Origin: an uncultured Prevotellaceae bacterium
GTDB taxonomy: Bacteria > Bacteroidota > Bacteroidia > Bacteroidales > Bacteroidaceae
Length of the DNA stretch: 20,799 bases
NCBI GenBank assembly: GCA_937915745.1
Contig: CALGGJ010000134.1
Coordinates: 1 to 20,799, forward strand
Direction: 5' to 3'
Made by a program: the position numbers and the translations under genes
Shown: piece after piece, positions 7,081 through 14,046 of the stretch
Position numbering within the stretch: the stretch's first letter is position 1
How the letters are laid out: each line of letters opens with the position of its first letter
The notes under the pieces: model-generated
The model's input: the letters and a program-made list of their open reading frames with translations, nothing else
Database searches by the model: none
Told to the model about the DNA's origin: nothing

Positions 7081-7170
7081 ACGTGAGTGGTTGTAAAAAC
7101 GATGGTGCCGCTTTGCGGTGAATGCAATTTCAGGGAGTTTGCGTCGTTTTAGCGGTGCGGATGGCAAATA

Positions 7171-7205
7171 ATTGTCAATCTTCAATTGTCAATTATCAAT
7201 TATTT
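7171..7205. repeat. 7-bp periodic AT tract overlapping a promoter
   Basis: Five consecutive heptads: ATTGTCA, ATCTTCA, ATTGTCA, ATTATCA, ATTATTT. The third supplies the -33 element of the regulator promoter, and the first carries the same TTGT 14 bases further upstream. Confidence 0.65.
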
Positions 7206-7215
7206 TATATCTTTG
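7186..7215 (+). promoter_or_regulatory. Promoter of the hemerythrin-LuxR regulator
   Basis: TTGT (7186-7189), an 18-base spacer, TATCTTTG (7208-7215), the same geometry as the two - strand promoters. It excludes an upstream TTG start at 7186 for the gene and gives a leader of roughly 60 bases. Confidence 0.75.
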
Positions 7216-7281
7216 CCTGCGAAATTGGTGGATTATGCACCGACGATAACACCTCACGTTGAAGGTGGAAAGGAGAAAATA

Positions 7282-8253
7282 ATGATGCAAAAGGATTCGT
7301 TTTACCCTACAACCCGTCTGTCGGAGGTTATAGAATGCGACTACAGGCTTATGCAGGTTGTGTGTCGGTTTGGCATGGCAATGGGTTTTGCCGACAAGTC
7401 CATAAGCGAGGTATGCCATCAGAATGGTGTTGATGTCCATACGTTTCTGGCAGTGGTGAATAGTGTGCGGGTCTATTTGAAGTCGGGTTCGCACAGCGTC
7501 TCGCTCGATTTGGTCGATTTGCGTGCCTTGCTCGACTATCTGAAGCGTACTCACGCTTATCTCATACATCATCAGTTGCCACGTATGCGCCGCAACCTGT
7601 TGGGGGCCATCGACTGCTCAGAGTCAAACGAACTGGTGATACTGCTCCTGAAATATTTCGACATGTATGTGTCGGAGGTGCGCAGCCATGTGGCATACGA
7701 GGAGACAGAGGTGTACGACTATGCTGAGCGCCTGCTTAAGGGCGAGGTGGCTGAAGGCGAGAAGATGAACTACCACCGCCATAATGAGGACTTTGTGGTA
7801 AGGCTGCACGAGCTGATAACGGTGTTTTTGCAATATTGCACTCAAGACTCGGGCAGCAATGATGCACTGAACGACGTGGTGTATAACATCTATCGCATAG
7901 AAGACGACATCAACGTTCACTGCCGCATTGAGGATGATATGCTCGTGCCGCTGATTAGGCGTATGGAACGTCGTCGGCCGCACCTTGCTTCCACGAACCA
8001 GCTGCAGCCGCAAGATGCCTACTCGGGGGCAGCCTCGCCGTCGGTGCTGTCGGAGCGTGAGCAGGCGGTGGCTGTGTGTGTGGCTAAGGGTATGGCCAAT
8101 AAGGAAATAGCCGAACATCTGTATCTGTCGGTCAACACCGTTACTACCCATCGGCGCAACATAGCAAGGAAACTCAATATTCACTCGGCTGCGGCATTGG
8201 CTATTTATTGTGTTGTAAACAAGCTGGTAAAGCTTGAGGAAATAAAAATATGA
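7282..8253 (+). CDS. Hemerythrin-domain LuxR-type transcriptional regulator
   Basis: A 323-residue cytoplasmic sensor-regulator. Residues 17-60 resemble the N-terminal ScdA/RIC (DUF542) domain (YRLMQVVCRFGMAMGFADKS..SEVCHQNGVDVHTFL) but lack its usual paired cysteines. Residues 85-230 form a hemerythrin four-helix bundle with the expected iron ligands (H91 and H96 in THAYLIHHQLP, H136 and E140 in HVAYEE, H165/H167, and H213 with D218/D219). Residues 254-312 are a LuxR/GerE helix-turn-helix (LSEREQAVAVCVAKGMANKEIAEHLYLSVNTVTTHRRNIARKL). Such proteins plausibly read oxygen, NO or redox state through a di-iron centre. ATG 7282 is chosen because AAAGGAG sits six bases before it; ATG 7285 is an alternative. 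nadA follows 150 bp later on the same strand. No receiver domain is present, so it is not a classical response regulator. Confidence 0.85.
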   Translation: MMQKDSFYPTTRLSEVIECDYRLMQVVCRFGMAMGFADKSISEVCHQNGVDVHTFLAVVNSVRVYLKSGSHSVSLDLVDLRALLDYLKRTHAYLIHHQLPRMRRNLLGAIDCSESNELVILLLKYFDMYVSEVRSHVAYEETEVYDYAERLLKGEVAEGEKMNYHRHNEDFVVRLHELITVFLQYCTQDSGSNDALNDVVYNIYRIEDDINVHCRIEDDMLVPLIRRMERRRPHLASTNQLQPQDAYSGAASPSVLSEREQAVAVCVAKGMANKEIAEHLYLSVNTVTTHRRNIARKLNIHSAAALAIYCVVNKLVKLEEIKI

Positions 8254-8270
8254 CGCGTATATGTGGTACT

Positions 8271-8305
8271 CCCTGCATGTAATATGTCTCATGGCATGTG
8301 CAGGG
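8271..8305 (+). other. Dyad CCCTGCA/TGCAGGG after the regulator gene
   Basis: A 7-bp perfect arm pair (8271-8277 and 8299-8305) with a 21-base interior, 18 bases after the regulator stop. There is no T-run, so it is not a convincing terminator; it may be an operator or an RNA structure. Confidence 0.35.
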
Positions 8306-8350
8306 CGGCACGATGGCAGGGCCGAGACGTTTACCGTCGCATCGAAACAT

Positions 8351-8368
8351 GATGGTTCCGCAACCATC
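8351..8368 (+). promoter_or_regulatory. Perfect inverted repeat GATGGTT-N4-AACCATC upstream of nadA
   Basis: Seven-base perfect arms (8351-8357, 8362-8368) around CCGC, 35 bases before the nadA ATG. No TAnnTTTG box is seen in this gap. It is either a small hairpin in a read-through transcript or an operator half-site pair. It does not match a riboswitch that I can recognise. Confidence 0.4.
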
Positions 8369-8403
8369 AGTTACAACTGAACGCATAATAAAGATAAAAG
8401 CAA

Positions 8404-9345
8404 ATGGAACGCGAACAATTAAAGTCTGACATCCAGCGCTTACGTAGAGAGAAGAATGCCGTAATATTGGCTCACTACTATACCGAACCCGACATCCAAG
8501 ACATAGCTGACTTCGTGGGCGACTCTCTCGCACTGGCTCAGTCAGCGGCCAGGACCGAGGCCGATATCATAGTGATGTGTGGCGTACACTTCATGGGCGA
8601 GACGTGCAAGATCCTATGTCCCGACAAGAAAGTCGTCGTACCCGATTTGGAAGCCGGATGCTCGTTGTCCGACAGTTGTCGGGCAGCCGACTTGAGAGCC
8701 TTCATCGATGAGCATCCAGGCTACAAGGTTATAAGCTACGTGAATACCACAGCCGAGGTGAAAGCATTGAGCGATGTGGTGGTAACGAGCTCAAATGCAC
8801 GTCGTGTGGTTGATAGCTATCCGAAGGACGAAAAGCTCATCTTCGGTCCCGACAAGAACCTCGGAGCATACATCAACTCCATCACAGGACGCGACATGCT
8901 GCTGTGGAACGGTGGATGTCATGTCCACGGACGCTTCTCGCTACAGGCCATACTGGCACTCAAGGCCGAACATCCGGGGGCCAAGGTGCTCGTTCACCCC
9001 GAGTGTCCGGCTGCCATACAAGCAGTGGCCGACGAGATAGGCTCTACCGCAGGACTGCTGAAGTATTCAGTCGAATGTCCGGCAAGAGAGTTCATCGTTG
9101 CAACCGAAAGCGGAATACTGCACAAGATGCAGCAGGCAAGTCCCGACAAAACGTTCTATCCCGCACCGCCGGAAATGACGGAAAGCATCGGATGCTCATG
9201 CAACGAATGTATCTACATGCGGCTCAATACCCTCGACAAACTCTATCGGGCGCTGCTCAACGAGACTCCGGAGATAGTGGTAGCCCCCGATGTGTCTGAA
9301 AAGGCCATGAAACCAATCAGAAAGATGCTCGAACTGTCGAAGTAA
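8404..9345 (+). CDS. nadA: Quinolinate synthase NadA
   Basis: Condenses iminoaspartate with dihydroxyacetone phosphate to quinolinate, the second step of de novo NAD synthesis, in the cytoplasm. The 313-residue length is right for the short form. The three pseudo-symmetric domains are complete: VILAHYYTEPDIQDIADFVGDS near the N-terminus, VMCGVHFMGETCKIL, DLEAGCSLSDSC, then HPEC and GCSCNECIYMRLNTL. By alignment to the family the three ligands of the single 4Fe-4S cluster are C86, C201 and C269, and the substrate motif GGCHVHGRFS is intact. Extra cysteines (C264, C266) beside C269 are also visible. Neither nadB nor nadC is adjacent, although these genes are commonly clustered. It follows the hemerythrin-LuxR regulator, and no promoter of its own is seen. 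Confidence 0.95.
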   Translation: MEREQLKSDIQRLRREKNAVILAHYYTEPDIQDIADFVGDSLALAQSAARTEADIIVMCGVHFMGETCKILCPDKKVVVPDLEAGCSLSDSCRAADLRAFIDEHPGYKVISYVNTTAEVKALSDVVVTSSNARRVVDSYPKDEKLIFGPDKNLGAYINSITGRDMLLWNGGCHVHGRFSLQAILALKAEHPGAKVLVHPECPAAIQAVADEIGSTAGLLKYSVECPAREFIVATESGILHKMQQASPDKTFYPAPPEMTESIGCSCNECIYMRLNTLDKLYRALLNETPEIVVAPDVSEKAMKPIRKMLELSK

Positions 9346-9368
9346 GGGGAGGGCGGAACCTCTCCCCT
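9346..9368 (+). other. GC-rich hairpin after nadA
   Basis: GGGGAG (9346-9351) pairs with CTCCCC (9362-9367) immediately after the nadA stop, with a ten-base loop. It lacks a T-run, so it may attenuate or protect a 3' end rather than terminate. Confidence 0.4.
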
Positions 9369-9383
9369 GACATCCCCATCTAT

Positions 9384-9434
9384 AGGGAGGGAGTGCTGTC
9401 CAGGGAGGGAGTATCATCCGGAAGGGACGCATCC
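9384..9434. repeat. 18-bp G-rich direct repeat, two full units and one partial
   Basis: AGGGAGGGAGTGCTGTCC (9384-9401) and AGGGAGGGAGTATCATCC (9402-9419) are adjacent, followed by a shorter derivative (9420-9434). The AGGGAGG core recalls the 22-bp array at 1241 on the same strand. Confidence 0.7.
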
Positions 9435-9472
9435 GCTATTAATTATTCATCATTAGTTATCCATTATTAATT
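9429..9472. repeat. GCATCCGCTATT plus 7-bp periodic AT tract upstream of mnmA
   Basis: The 12-mer GCATCCGCTATT, also at 2924-2935, is followed by five heptads: ATTAATT, ATTCATC, ATTAGTT, ATCCATT, ATTAATT (9438-9472). The rest of this 195-bp gap shows no TAnnTTTG promoter. Confidence 0.6.
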
Positions 9473-9540
9473 ATACTCTCCGCATGGCTCTCCCCATGAA
9501 GGGGGGATGCCCGAAGGACAGAGAGGGTCTGTTAATTTAC

Positions 9541-10647
9541 ATGAAGTCTGTTGCAGCATTAGTGTCAGGTGGAGTCGATTCGGCCGTCAGCGTGTGGATG
9601 CTGAAGGAACAGGGCTACACACCACACCTGTTCTACATAAAGATAGGACCCGAGCACGACAAAGAGTGGAACTGCACGAGCGAGGAAGACGTCGAGATAT
9701 GTCGGTGGCTCGCCCGCAGGTTCGGCTGTCCGTTCGACGTGGTCGATTTGCATAAAGACTACTGGGACAAGGTGGTGGGTTATACCATGGACAAAGCACG
9801 CATGGGACTCACACCAAATCCCGATGTCATGTGCAACCGTCTTATAAAGTTCGGATGTTTCGAAGACGTGGTGGGCCGCGATTTCGACATCACCGCCACC
9901 GGACATTATGCAACGACCACCGTGATTGACGGCAAGACATGGCTCTCCACAAGTCCCGACCCAGTGAAGGACCAGACCGACTTCCTCTCGCAAATCACAT
10001 CGTTGCAAGTGTCGAAACTCATGTTTCCCATCGGACACATGTGGAAACACGAAGTACGTGCCATCGCGCAGCGCGAGCAACTGCTTAATGCCCAACGTAA
10101 AGACAGCCAGGGCATCTGTTTCTTGGGAAACGTAGATTTCCGCGAGTATGTCAAACGGCACCTGGGCGAAAATCCGGGCGATGTGCGCGAAATAGAGACC
10201 GGACACAAGATAGGACAGCATCGAGGCCTGTGGTTCTACACCATTGGTCAGCGCAAGGGGTTGGGGTTTGGTGGCGGCCCTTGGTTTGTGGTGAAAAAAA
10301 ATCTGAGACGCAACATACTCTTCGTCAGCCACGGCTACGACCCCGAGCGTGTGTATAAGTCACACATCAAGATGAACGACTTCCACTTCATCACATACAA
10401 TCCTTGGGAGCAGGAATCGGGACTGGCAGGCGGCGTTCAAGACCCAGTGCCACAGATGCAGGCTCATCCCGTTACATTCAAGATACGCCACACACCCGAA
10501 TTCCTCACAGGGCATGTACGCAGGAATACCGATGGCTCGTGGCATCTCGATGCCGACCAACCCATACATGGAGTCGCTGCCGGACAATTCTGTGTCATAT
10601 ACGACACCAACCACCACCTCTGCTACGGAAGTGGCGAAATAGATTGA
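9541..10647 (+). CDS. mnmA: tRNA-specific 2-thiouridylase MnmA
   Basis: Inserts sulfur at C2 of the wobble uridine in tRNA-Lys, -Glu and -Gln, using ATP and a persulfide relay. 368 residues is the family length. The PP-loop SGGVDS lies at residues 9-14. The catalytic pair C98 (TPNPDVMCNRLIKFG) and C193 (DSQGICFLGNVDF) are both present, as are ATGHYA, the tRNA-binding HKIGQHRGLWFYTIGQRKGL segment and the C-terminal beta barrel, so the enzyme looks complete. The frame is open back to an ATG at 9484, but that adds 19 residues without family similarity and would move the PP-loop from its usual N-terminal place, so ATG 9541 is chosen. Its Shine-Dalgarno match is weak, as is common in Bacteroidota. 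Bacteroidales often carry more than one MnmA homologue, so a companion gene may exist elsewhere. Confidence 0.93.
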   Translation: MKSVAALVSGGVDSAVSVWMLKEQGYTPHLFYIKIGPEHDKEWNCTSEEDVEICRWLARRFGCPFDVVDLHKDYWDKVVGYTMDKARMGLTPNPDVMCNRLIKFGCFEDVVGRDFDITATGHYATTTVIDGKTWLSTSPDPVKDQTDFLSQITSLQVSKLMFPIGHMWKHEVRAIAQREQLLNAQRKDSQGICFLGNVDFREYVKRHLGENPGDVREIETGHKIGQHRGLWFYTIGQRKGLGFGGGPWFVVKKNLRRNILFVSHGYDPERVYKSHIKMNDFHFITYNPWEQESGLAGGVQDPVPQMQAHPVTFKIRHTPEFLTGHVRRNTDGSWHLDADQPIHGVAAGQFCVIYDTNHHLCYGSGEID

Positions 10648-10712
10648 TACCCATAAAATACCTTTATTATCAAATTAATACTTAACCAACACCAAAAAAG
10701 GACTTATACATT

Positions 10713-11900
10713 ATGTGCATTATGAGAAAGTATTTAGTAGCTATCATCACCCTTATGTGCATCGCTTCATCAGTCAGTGCACAGTACAAGGTAAGCTCGC
10801 CCAACGGCGTCATCAGAGTTGAACTCAACACCAATCGCGAACAGCGATGGATACGCAGATTCATGGTACCGCGCAGCATGACCATCAGAGTATATGAGGG
10901 CCGCAGGCTTGTCGTTGATAAGGAAATAGGAGTAGATGTAAAGTTGCATGGACATTGCTACTCGTTTGGCAAAATCGACGTTGACCTTCGCCAGTCCGAC
11001 CAAGGCTTGATCGAGTCTGCAGAAAATCGCGCCAACGCACTCCGAGCTTTCAGCACAACCTACAACCGTCTGCAGCTGGGAGTCAAGCCTGGCATCATAC
11101 TCGAAGTGAGAGCATACAACGAGGGAGTGGCCTATCAGTTCCGTGTCGCAGGTATCGACGGCAACTACAAGGTGCTGAGACTCTGCGCTCCGTTCCCCAA
11201 CGAAAAACCCATAGCCATCGTCGGCACATTCCGTGGCGACCATCTCTTGCCTTGGAGCGTCCTCAATTTAAGTTCCTACGACGATGAGGCCGACACATCC
11301 ATATCTGCGTCTAACATCACTTTCCCAACACCGCCCGATTCTACACTGCGCCCATCCACATCCCCGTTCCGCCTCGTGTCGTGGCGCAATGCACTGACGT
11401 CCGTCACCCTCGGAGCATCCATCAACATGTATCACGGCAGTGCCTGGCAACACATGAATACCGACTATAGCTATAACGTCAACCTCACCTACAAATATCT
11501 ATATACCGGCATCAGCTTTGCACCCTGCAACGAGATACTCTTCGTTCACTTCCAACACGAGTACGAACCATTCCTCGGTGTGATGGGCTCCATCCACCAG
11601 TGGAAGCTTGGCGGACGCCTCGGTCTCAGCCTGCCTTTCCAGCAAGGCATGGAAGTGTGGAACTTCACACCATACGTGGCAGCCTCGCTCATGCGGGTAC
11701 GTCAACACGGCATACCTGCCATAGGATACCATAAACCCGAAATACACAGGGAATATCTTATTGGCCCCGGATTGAGCATACAGTTCACCTTTGCCGGACG
11801 ATATGTGTGGGCTGTCAACTACGAATACCAATTGTTCACCCAGCGACTTACACCAAAAGGCATGCACTCCCTGGGAACATCCATAGGCGTCATGTTCTGA
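10713..11900 (+). CDS. Outer-membrane beta-barrel protein with GH97-N-like domain
   Basis: 395 residues with a signal peptide (KYLVAIITLMCIASSVSAQ, cut near 24). Residues 25-150 resemble the N-terminal beta-sandwich of family GH97 (YKVSSPNGVIRVELN, later GIILEVRAYNEGVAYQFRV). There is no GH97 catalytic TIM barrel. Instead, from about residue 225, amphipathic alternating strands run to a terminal phenylalanine (SIGVMF), as in outer-membrane beta-barrels (GGRLGLSLPF, YLIGPGLSIQFTF, YVWAVNYEYQLF). The sandwich would then face the periplasm or surface and bind rather than hydrolyse glycans; that is inference. ATG 10713 is preferred over 10722 because AAAAAGGA sits 10 bases before it. The TPR regulator follows 15 bases after its stop, so they are co-transcribed. 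Confidence 0.7.
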   Translation: MCIMRKYLVAIITLMCIASSVSAQYKVSSPNGVIRVELNTNREQRWIRRFMVPRSMTIRVYEGRRLVVDKEIGVDVKLHGHCYSFGKIDVDLRQSDQGLIESAENRANALRAFSTTYNRLQLGVKPGIILEVRAYNEGVAYQFRVAGIDGNYKVLRLCAPFPNEKPIAIVGTFRGDHLLPWSVLNLSSYDDEADTSISASNITFPTPPDSTLRPSTSPFRLVSWRNALTSVTLGASINMYHGSAWQHMNTDYSYNVNLTYKYLYTGISFAPCNEILFVHFQHEYEPFLGVMGSIHQWKLGGRLGLSLPFQQGMEVWNFTPYVAASLMRVRQHGIPAIGYHKPEIHREYLIGPGLSIQFTFAGRYVWAVNYEYQLFTQRLTPKGMHSLGTSIGVMF

Positions 11901-11915
11901 TAAAATCAAATAACC

Positions 11916-13550
11916 ATGAAGACCTTCAGTCCATTAATCCTGCTGTTTGCAGCAGTCCTACTCACATCGTGCGACCGCCAGGTACAGCGTCTCCTCACCG
12001 AGGCCGAGACATATCTGCCCCAACATGCCGATAGTGCAGATGCCGTACTGAGCCAGATAGCCCCAGAGTGGCGCACCCTGGGACAGGGCAATAAGGCACA
12101 CTATGGCCTGTTGCAAACCAAGACCAACGCACTCCTCGGACGAGGCGTTGGGAGCGACTCACTCATTCGACAAAGCTACAGCTATTATCACAGCAAGCTC
12201 TGGACCAACGGCAACACCCCGACAGACATCCTGCGACAGTGTGGGCAGAGCGCCTTCTATTTCGCGCAGTTCCATATCCAGCTCGACAGCACCAAGAATG
12301 CCGAAGACCTCCTGCGCCATGCCATCAGATATTCGGAGCAGGCAGCCGACTGGCGCACATGCTACATGGCATATCAGTATCTCGGCACGCTGGTGAAACG
12401 TAGCAACCAGTCAGGCAGCATCAACCTGCTGAAGAAGTCGCTATATATATACAATAGGTGTAACGACAAACCCACCAACCTCCTGTCCATCTGTCTTGAT
12501 TTGGGATATGGATATACAGCCGAATCGGAGTTCGACAGTGCATCGGTCTATTTCGACCGTGCTATGCTGATAGCCGACGACATCGATTCCGACGAAAAAC
12601 GCTGCGAGGTGTATCGTGCACTCTCTTCGTTGCATTTCTATCAACACGACTACCGCCAGGCATTGCACTATGCAAGGCTTGGTCAGCAACATCTCACCCC
12701 TTCCACTCACGATGCCTCACGTTTCCTTATGGCAGAGACATATCTCTACTGTGATTCATTGGCCGAGGCCAAGCAGATATTTACCGATTTGAGACTTTCC
12801 AAACAGACGATGATAGCTTACGAGGCATATCGCTACCTGTCACAGATTGCGGCACTCGAGGGTGATGACTTGCAGGCCGTAGCATATAGCGACTCGGCCA
12901 TCACTGCATCTGAGACCATGTATTTCGATGCATTGTCGCAGAAAGACCTATACTATCACGACCTCTTGCACAACGAGATGCAAAACGAACAGCTGCGGTA
13001 TCGCCAGCGTCTCTACACATATGGGATTATAAGCATCGTCATACTGGCTGCAATCATCTTCTATTTCAGCTATCGCAGGGTACGTATTTACATACGTCGA
13101 ATCAATGCAAAGCGCAAGATTGGCATTCAGACACAGCGTACAACCCTCAAACAGGTGAAGACTTTGCAGGAAGAAGTGAAAGACAGCAAGAACACCATAC
13201 GCCAGATGCAACACATCACTATGGAAGATTCGAGGATTTACCAACAGATAAAGAGCGGTGCACTCAAGTCCATCGATATGACTCCGGCTCGGTGGTTGCA
13301 GGTAGAACAACTGCTCGACTCCTGCTCCAGTCACTTTGTGAGCCGCCTGAAGTTGCAATATCCTACCATCAGTCAGCAACAGCTTGAGTTGTGTATGCTG
13401 TCGCGCATAGGTTTGACACAAAACGAACTGGCTGCTTTTTACATCCGCTCTGTCGAAGCCATCAAGTCGAGACGTAAAAAACTGAAGGCTGAGATATTCA
13501 ACGACAAGGGAAGTAACATCTCTGTTGATGATATTATAGCTGAGTTTTAA
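11916..13550 (+). CDS. TPR lipoprotein with transmembrane helix and cytoplasmic HTH
   Basis: 544 residues of a Bacteroidota-type sensor/regulator. A lipobox LLTSC puts the lipidated cysteine at residue 19. Residues 20-345 are TPR-like helical repeats (pairs such as FDSASVYFDRAMLIA and YRQALHYARLGQQHL). One membrane span lies at 367-385 (YTYGIISIVILAAIIFYFS), followed by a basic stop-transfer, a coiled coil (about 403-440) and a C-terminal helix-turn-helix (ISQQQLELCMLSRIGLTQNELAAFYIRSVEAIKSRRKKL). Similar proteins appear as HTH regulators fused to TPRs in gut Bacteroidales. It presumably senses an envelope signal and binds DNA from the membrane. It follows the beta-barrel gene in the same transcript and stands just upstream of the secreted gene set at 14047, which makes that set a candidate target. 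Confidence 0.8.
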   Translation: MKTFSPLILLFAAVLLTSCDRQVQRLLTEAETYLPQHADSADAVLSQIAPEWRTLGQGNKAHYGLLQTKTNALLGRGVGSDSLIRQSYSYYHSKLWTNGNTPTDILRQCGQSAFYFAQFHIQLDSTKNAEDLLRHAIRYSEQAADWRTCYMAYQYLGTLVKRSNQSGSINLLKKSLYIYNRCNDKPTNLLSICLDLGYGYTAESEFDSASVYFDRAMLIADDIDSDEKRCEVYRALSSLHFYQHDYRQALHYARLGQQHLTPSTHDASRFLMAETYLYCDSLAEAKQIFTDLRLSKQTMIAYEAYRYLSQIAALEGDDLQAVAYSDSAITASETMYFDALSQKDLYYHDLLHNEMQNEQLRYRQRLYTYGIISIVILAAIIFYFSYRRVRIYIRRINAKRKIGIQTQRTTLKQVKTLQEEVKDSKNTIRQMQHITMEDSRIYQQIKSGALKSIDMTPARWLQVEQLLDSCSSHFVSRLKLQYPTISQQQLELCMLSRIGLTQNELAAFYIRSVEAIKSRRKKLKAEIFNDKGSNISVDDIIAEF

Positions 13551-13566
13551 TGTGTTTTTTGGGGGA

Positions 13567-13601
13567 GGGTGTGGGTAAAAACGACAATACACCTTTATTT
13601 T
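13567..13601 (+). terminator. Weak terminator candidate after the TPR regulator
   Basis: GGTGT (13568-13572) pairs with ACACC (13589-13593), then TTTATTTTC. The stem is short and the loop is 16 bases. A competing GGGGG/CCCCC pairing exists with the next C-run. Confidence 0.3.
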
Positions 13602-13716
13602 CACCCCCTGCTTTTTTACTTTTTTGTTTTAACTTTTATCGCAAGCGCCTGTGAGATAGCTGTTTAATAGGTTTTTTATCTTCGAATTTCATGCTTTCAC
13701 TTTCACCCCCTAAACA

Positions 13717-13748
13717 TTTGGAGGGTATGAAAAAAGGCTGTAACTTTG
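13717..13748 (+). promoter_or_regulatory. Promoter-like site entering the 43-bp array
   Basis: TTTG (13717-13720), a 20-base spacer, TAACTTTG (13741-13748). The -7 box ends on the first base of the array, so a transcript would start inside unit one and read the whole array as a leader of nearly 300 bases before the gene at 14047. TAACTTTGC here is also inverted as GCAAAGTTA in unit one, giving a 9-bp hairpin over the box. Confidence 0.6.
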
Positions 13749-13936
13749 CAGCCGGAAGCCAGCAAAGTTACGTGTTATTACGTTTCTTGGGCAGCCGGAA
13801 GCCAGCAAAGTTACGTGTTATTACGTTTCTTGGGCAGCCGAAAGCCAGCAAAGTTACGTGTTATTGCGTTTCTTGGGCAGCCGAAAGCTTGCAAAGTTAC
13901 GTGTTATTACGTTTCTTGGGCATCCGAAAGCCAGCA
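13748..13936. repeat. 43-bp tandem array, four full units plus a partial
   Basis: Units 13748-13790, 13791-13833, 13834-13876 and 13877-13919 differ at a handful of positions, and a truncated fifth runs to about 13936. Each holds GCAAAGTTACGTG and TTACGTTTCTTGG. In each, CAAAGTTA is the exact reverse complement of the TAACTTTG promoter box. Units abut with no spacers. Confidence 0.95.
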
Positions 13937-14046
13937 TTAAAACAATACAAAACAATACAATTGAGTTAATAGCATAAGAAAAACGGAGAATAAAGTAGTG
14001 GCTTGAGATAACTTGTTAATTTCCAACCAGCATAAATTAAAAGATT

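Larger units (their letters stand above)
6858..7281. other. Divergent intergenic region, glycerate kinase / regulator
   Basis: 424 bp without a gene. It holds the kinase promoter (- strand), the regulator promoter (+ strand), a hairpin (GGCGG 6956-6960 / CCGCC 6966-6970, loop AGAAA), a three-unit 22-bp array (7015-7080) and a 7-bp periodic AT tract (7171-7205). Frames that cross it come from neighbouring genes read upstream of their real starts. Confidence 0.7.
13551..14046. other. 496-bp intergenic region with promoter and 43-bp array
   Basis: No credible gene. It contains a weak terminator-like hairpin, two copies of TTTCACCCCCT exactly 102 bp apart (13599-13609, 13701-13711), a promoter-like site (13717-13748), the 43-bp array and two AAAACAATAC units (13939-13958). 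A plus-strand frame over the array changes reading frame at each 43-bp unit and is not believed. Confidence 0.75.

Noticed and set aside
6858..7127. 90-codon N-terminal extension of the glycerate kinase
   Set aside because: It contains the promoter and the 22-bp array, and the family N-terminus starts at the ATG at 6857.
7186..7281. Upstream TTG start of the hemerythrin-LuxR gene
   Set aside because: The TTG is the promoter -33 element itself; ATG 7282 has a good ribosome-binding site.
8254..8403. NAD-responsive riboswitch upstream of nadA
   Set aside because: The two dyads are short and do not match a riboswitch architecture that I can recognise.
13556..13576. G-quadruplex in the G-rich stretch after the TPR regulator
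   Set aside because: Only three separate runs of three or more G are present; the first run of five cannot supply two runs with a loop.
13691..13969. Plus-strand frames over the 43-bp array
   Set aside because: 43 is not a multiple of three, so successive units are read in different frames; the long frame only reflects stop-poor units.
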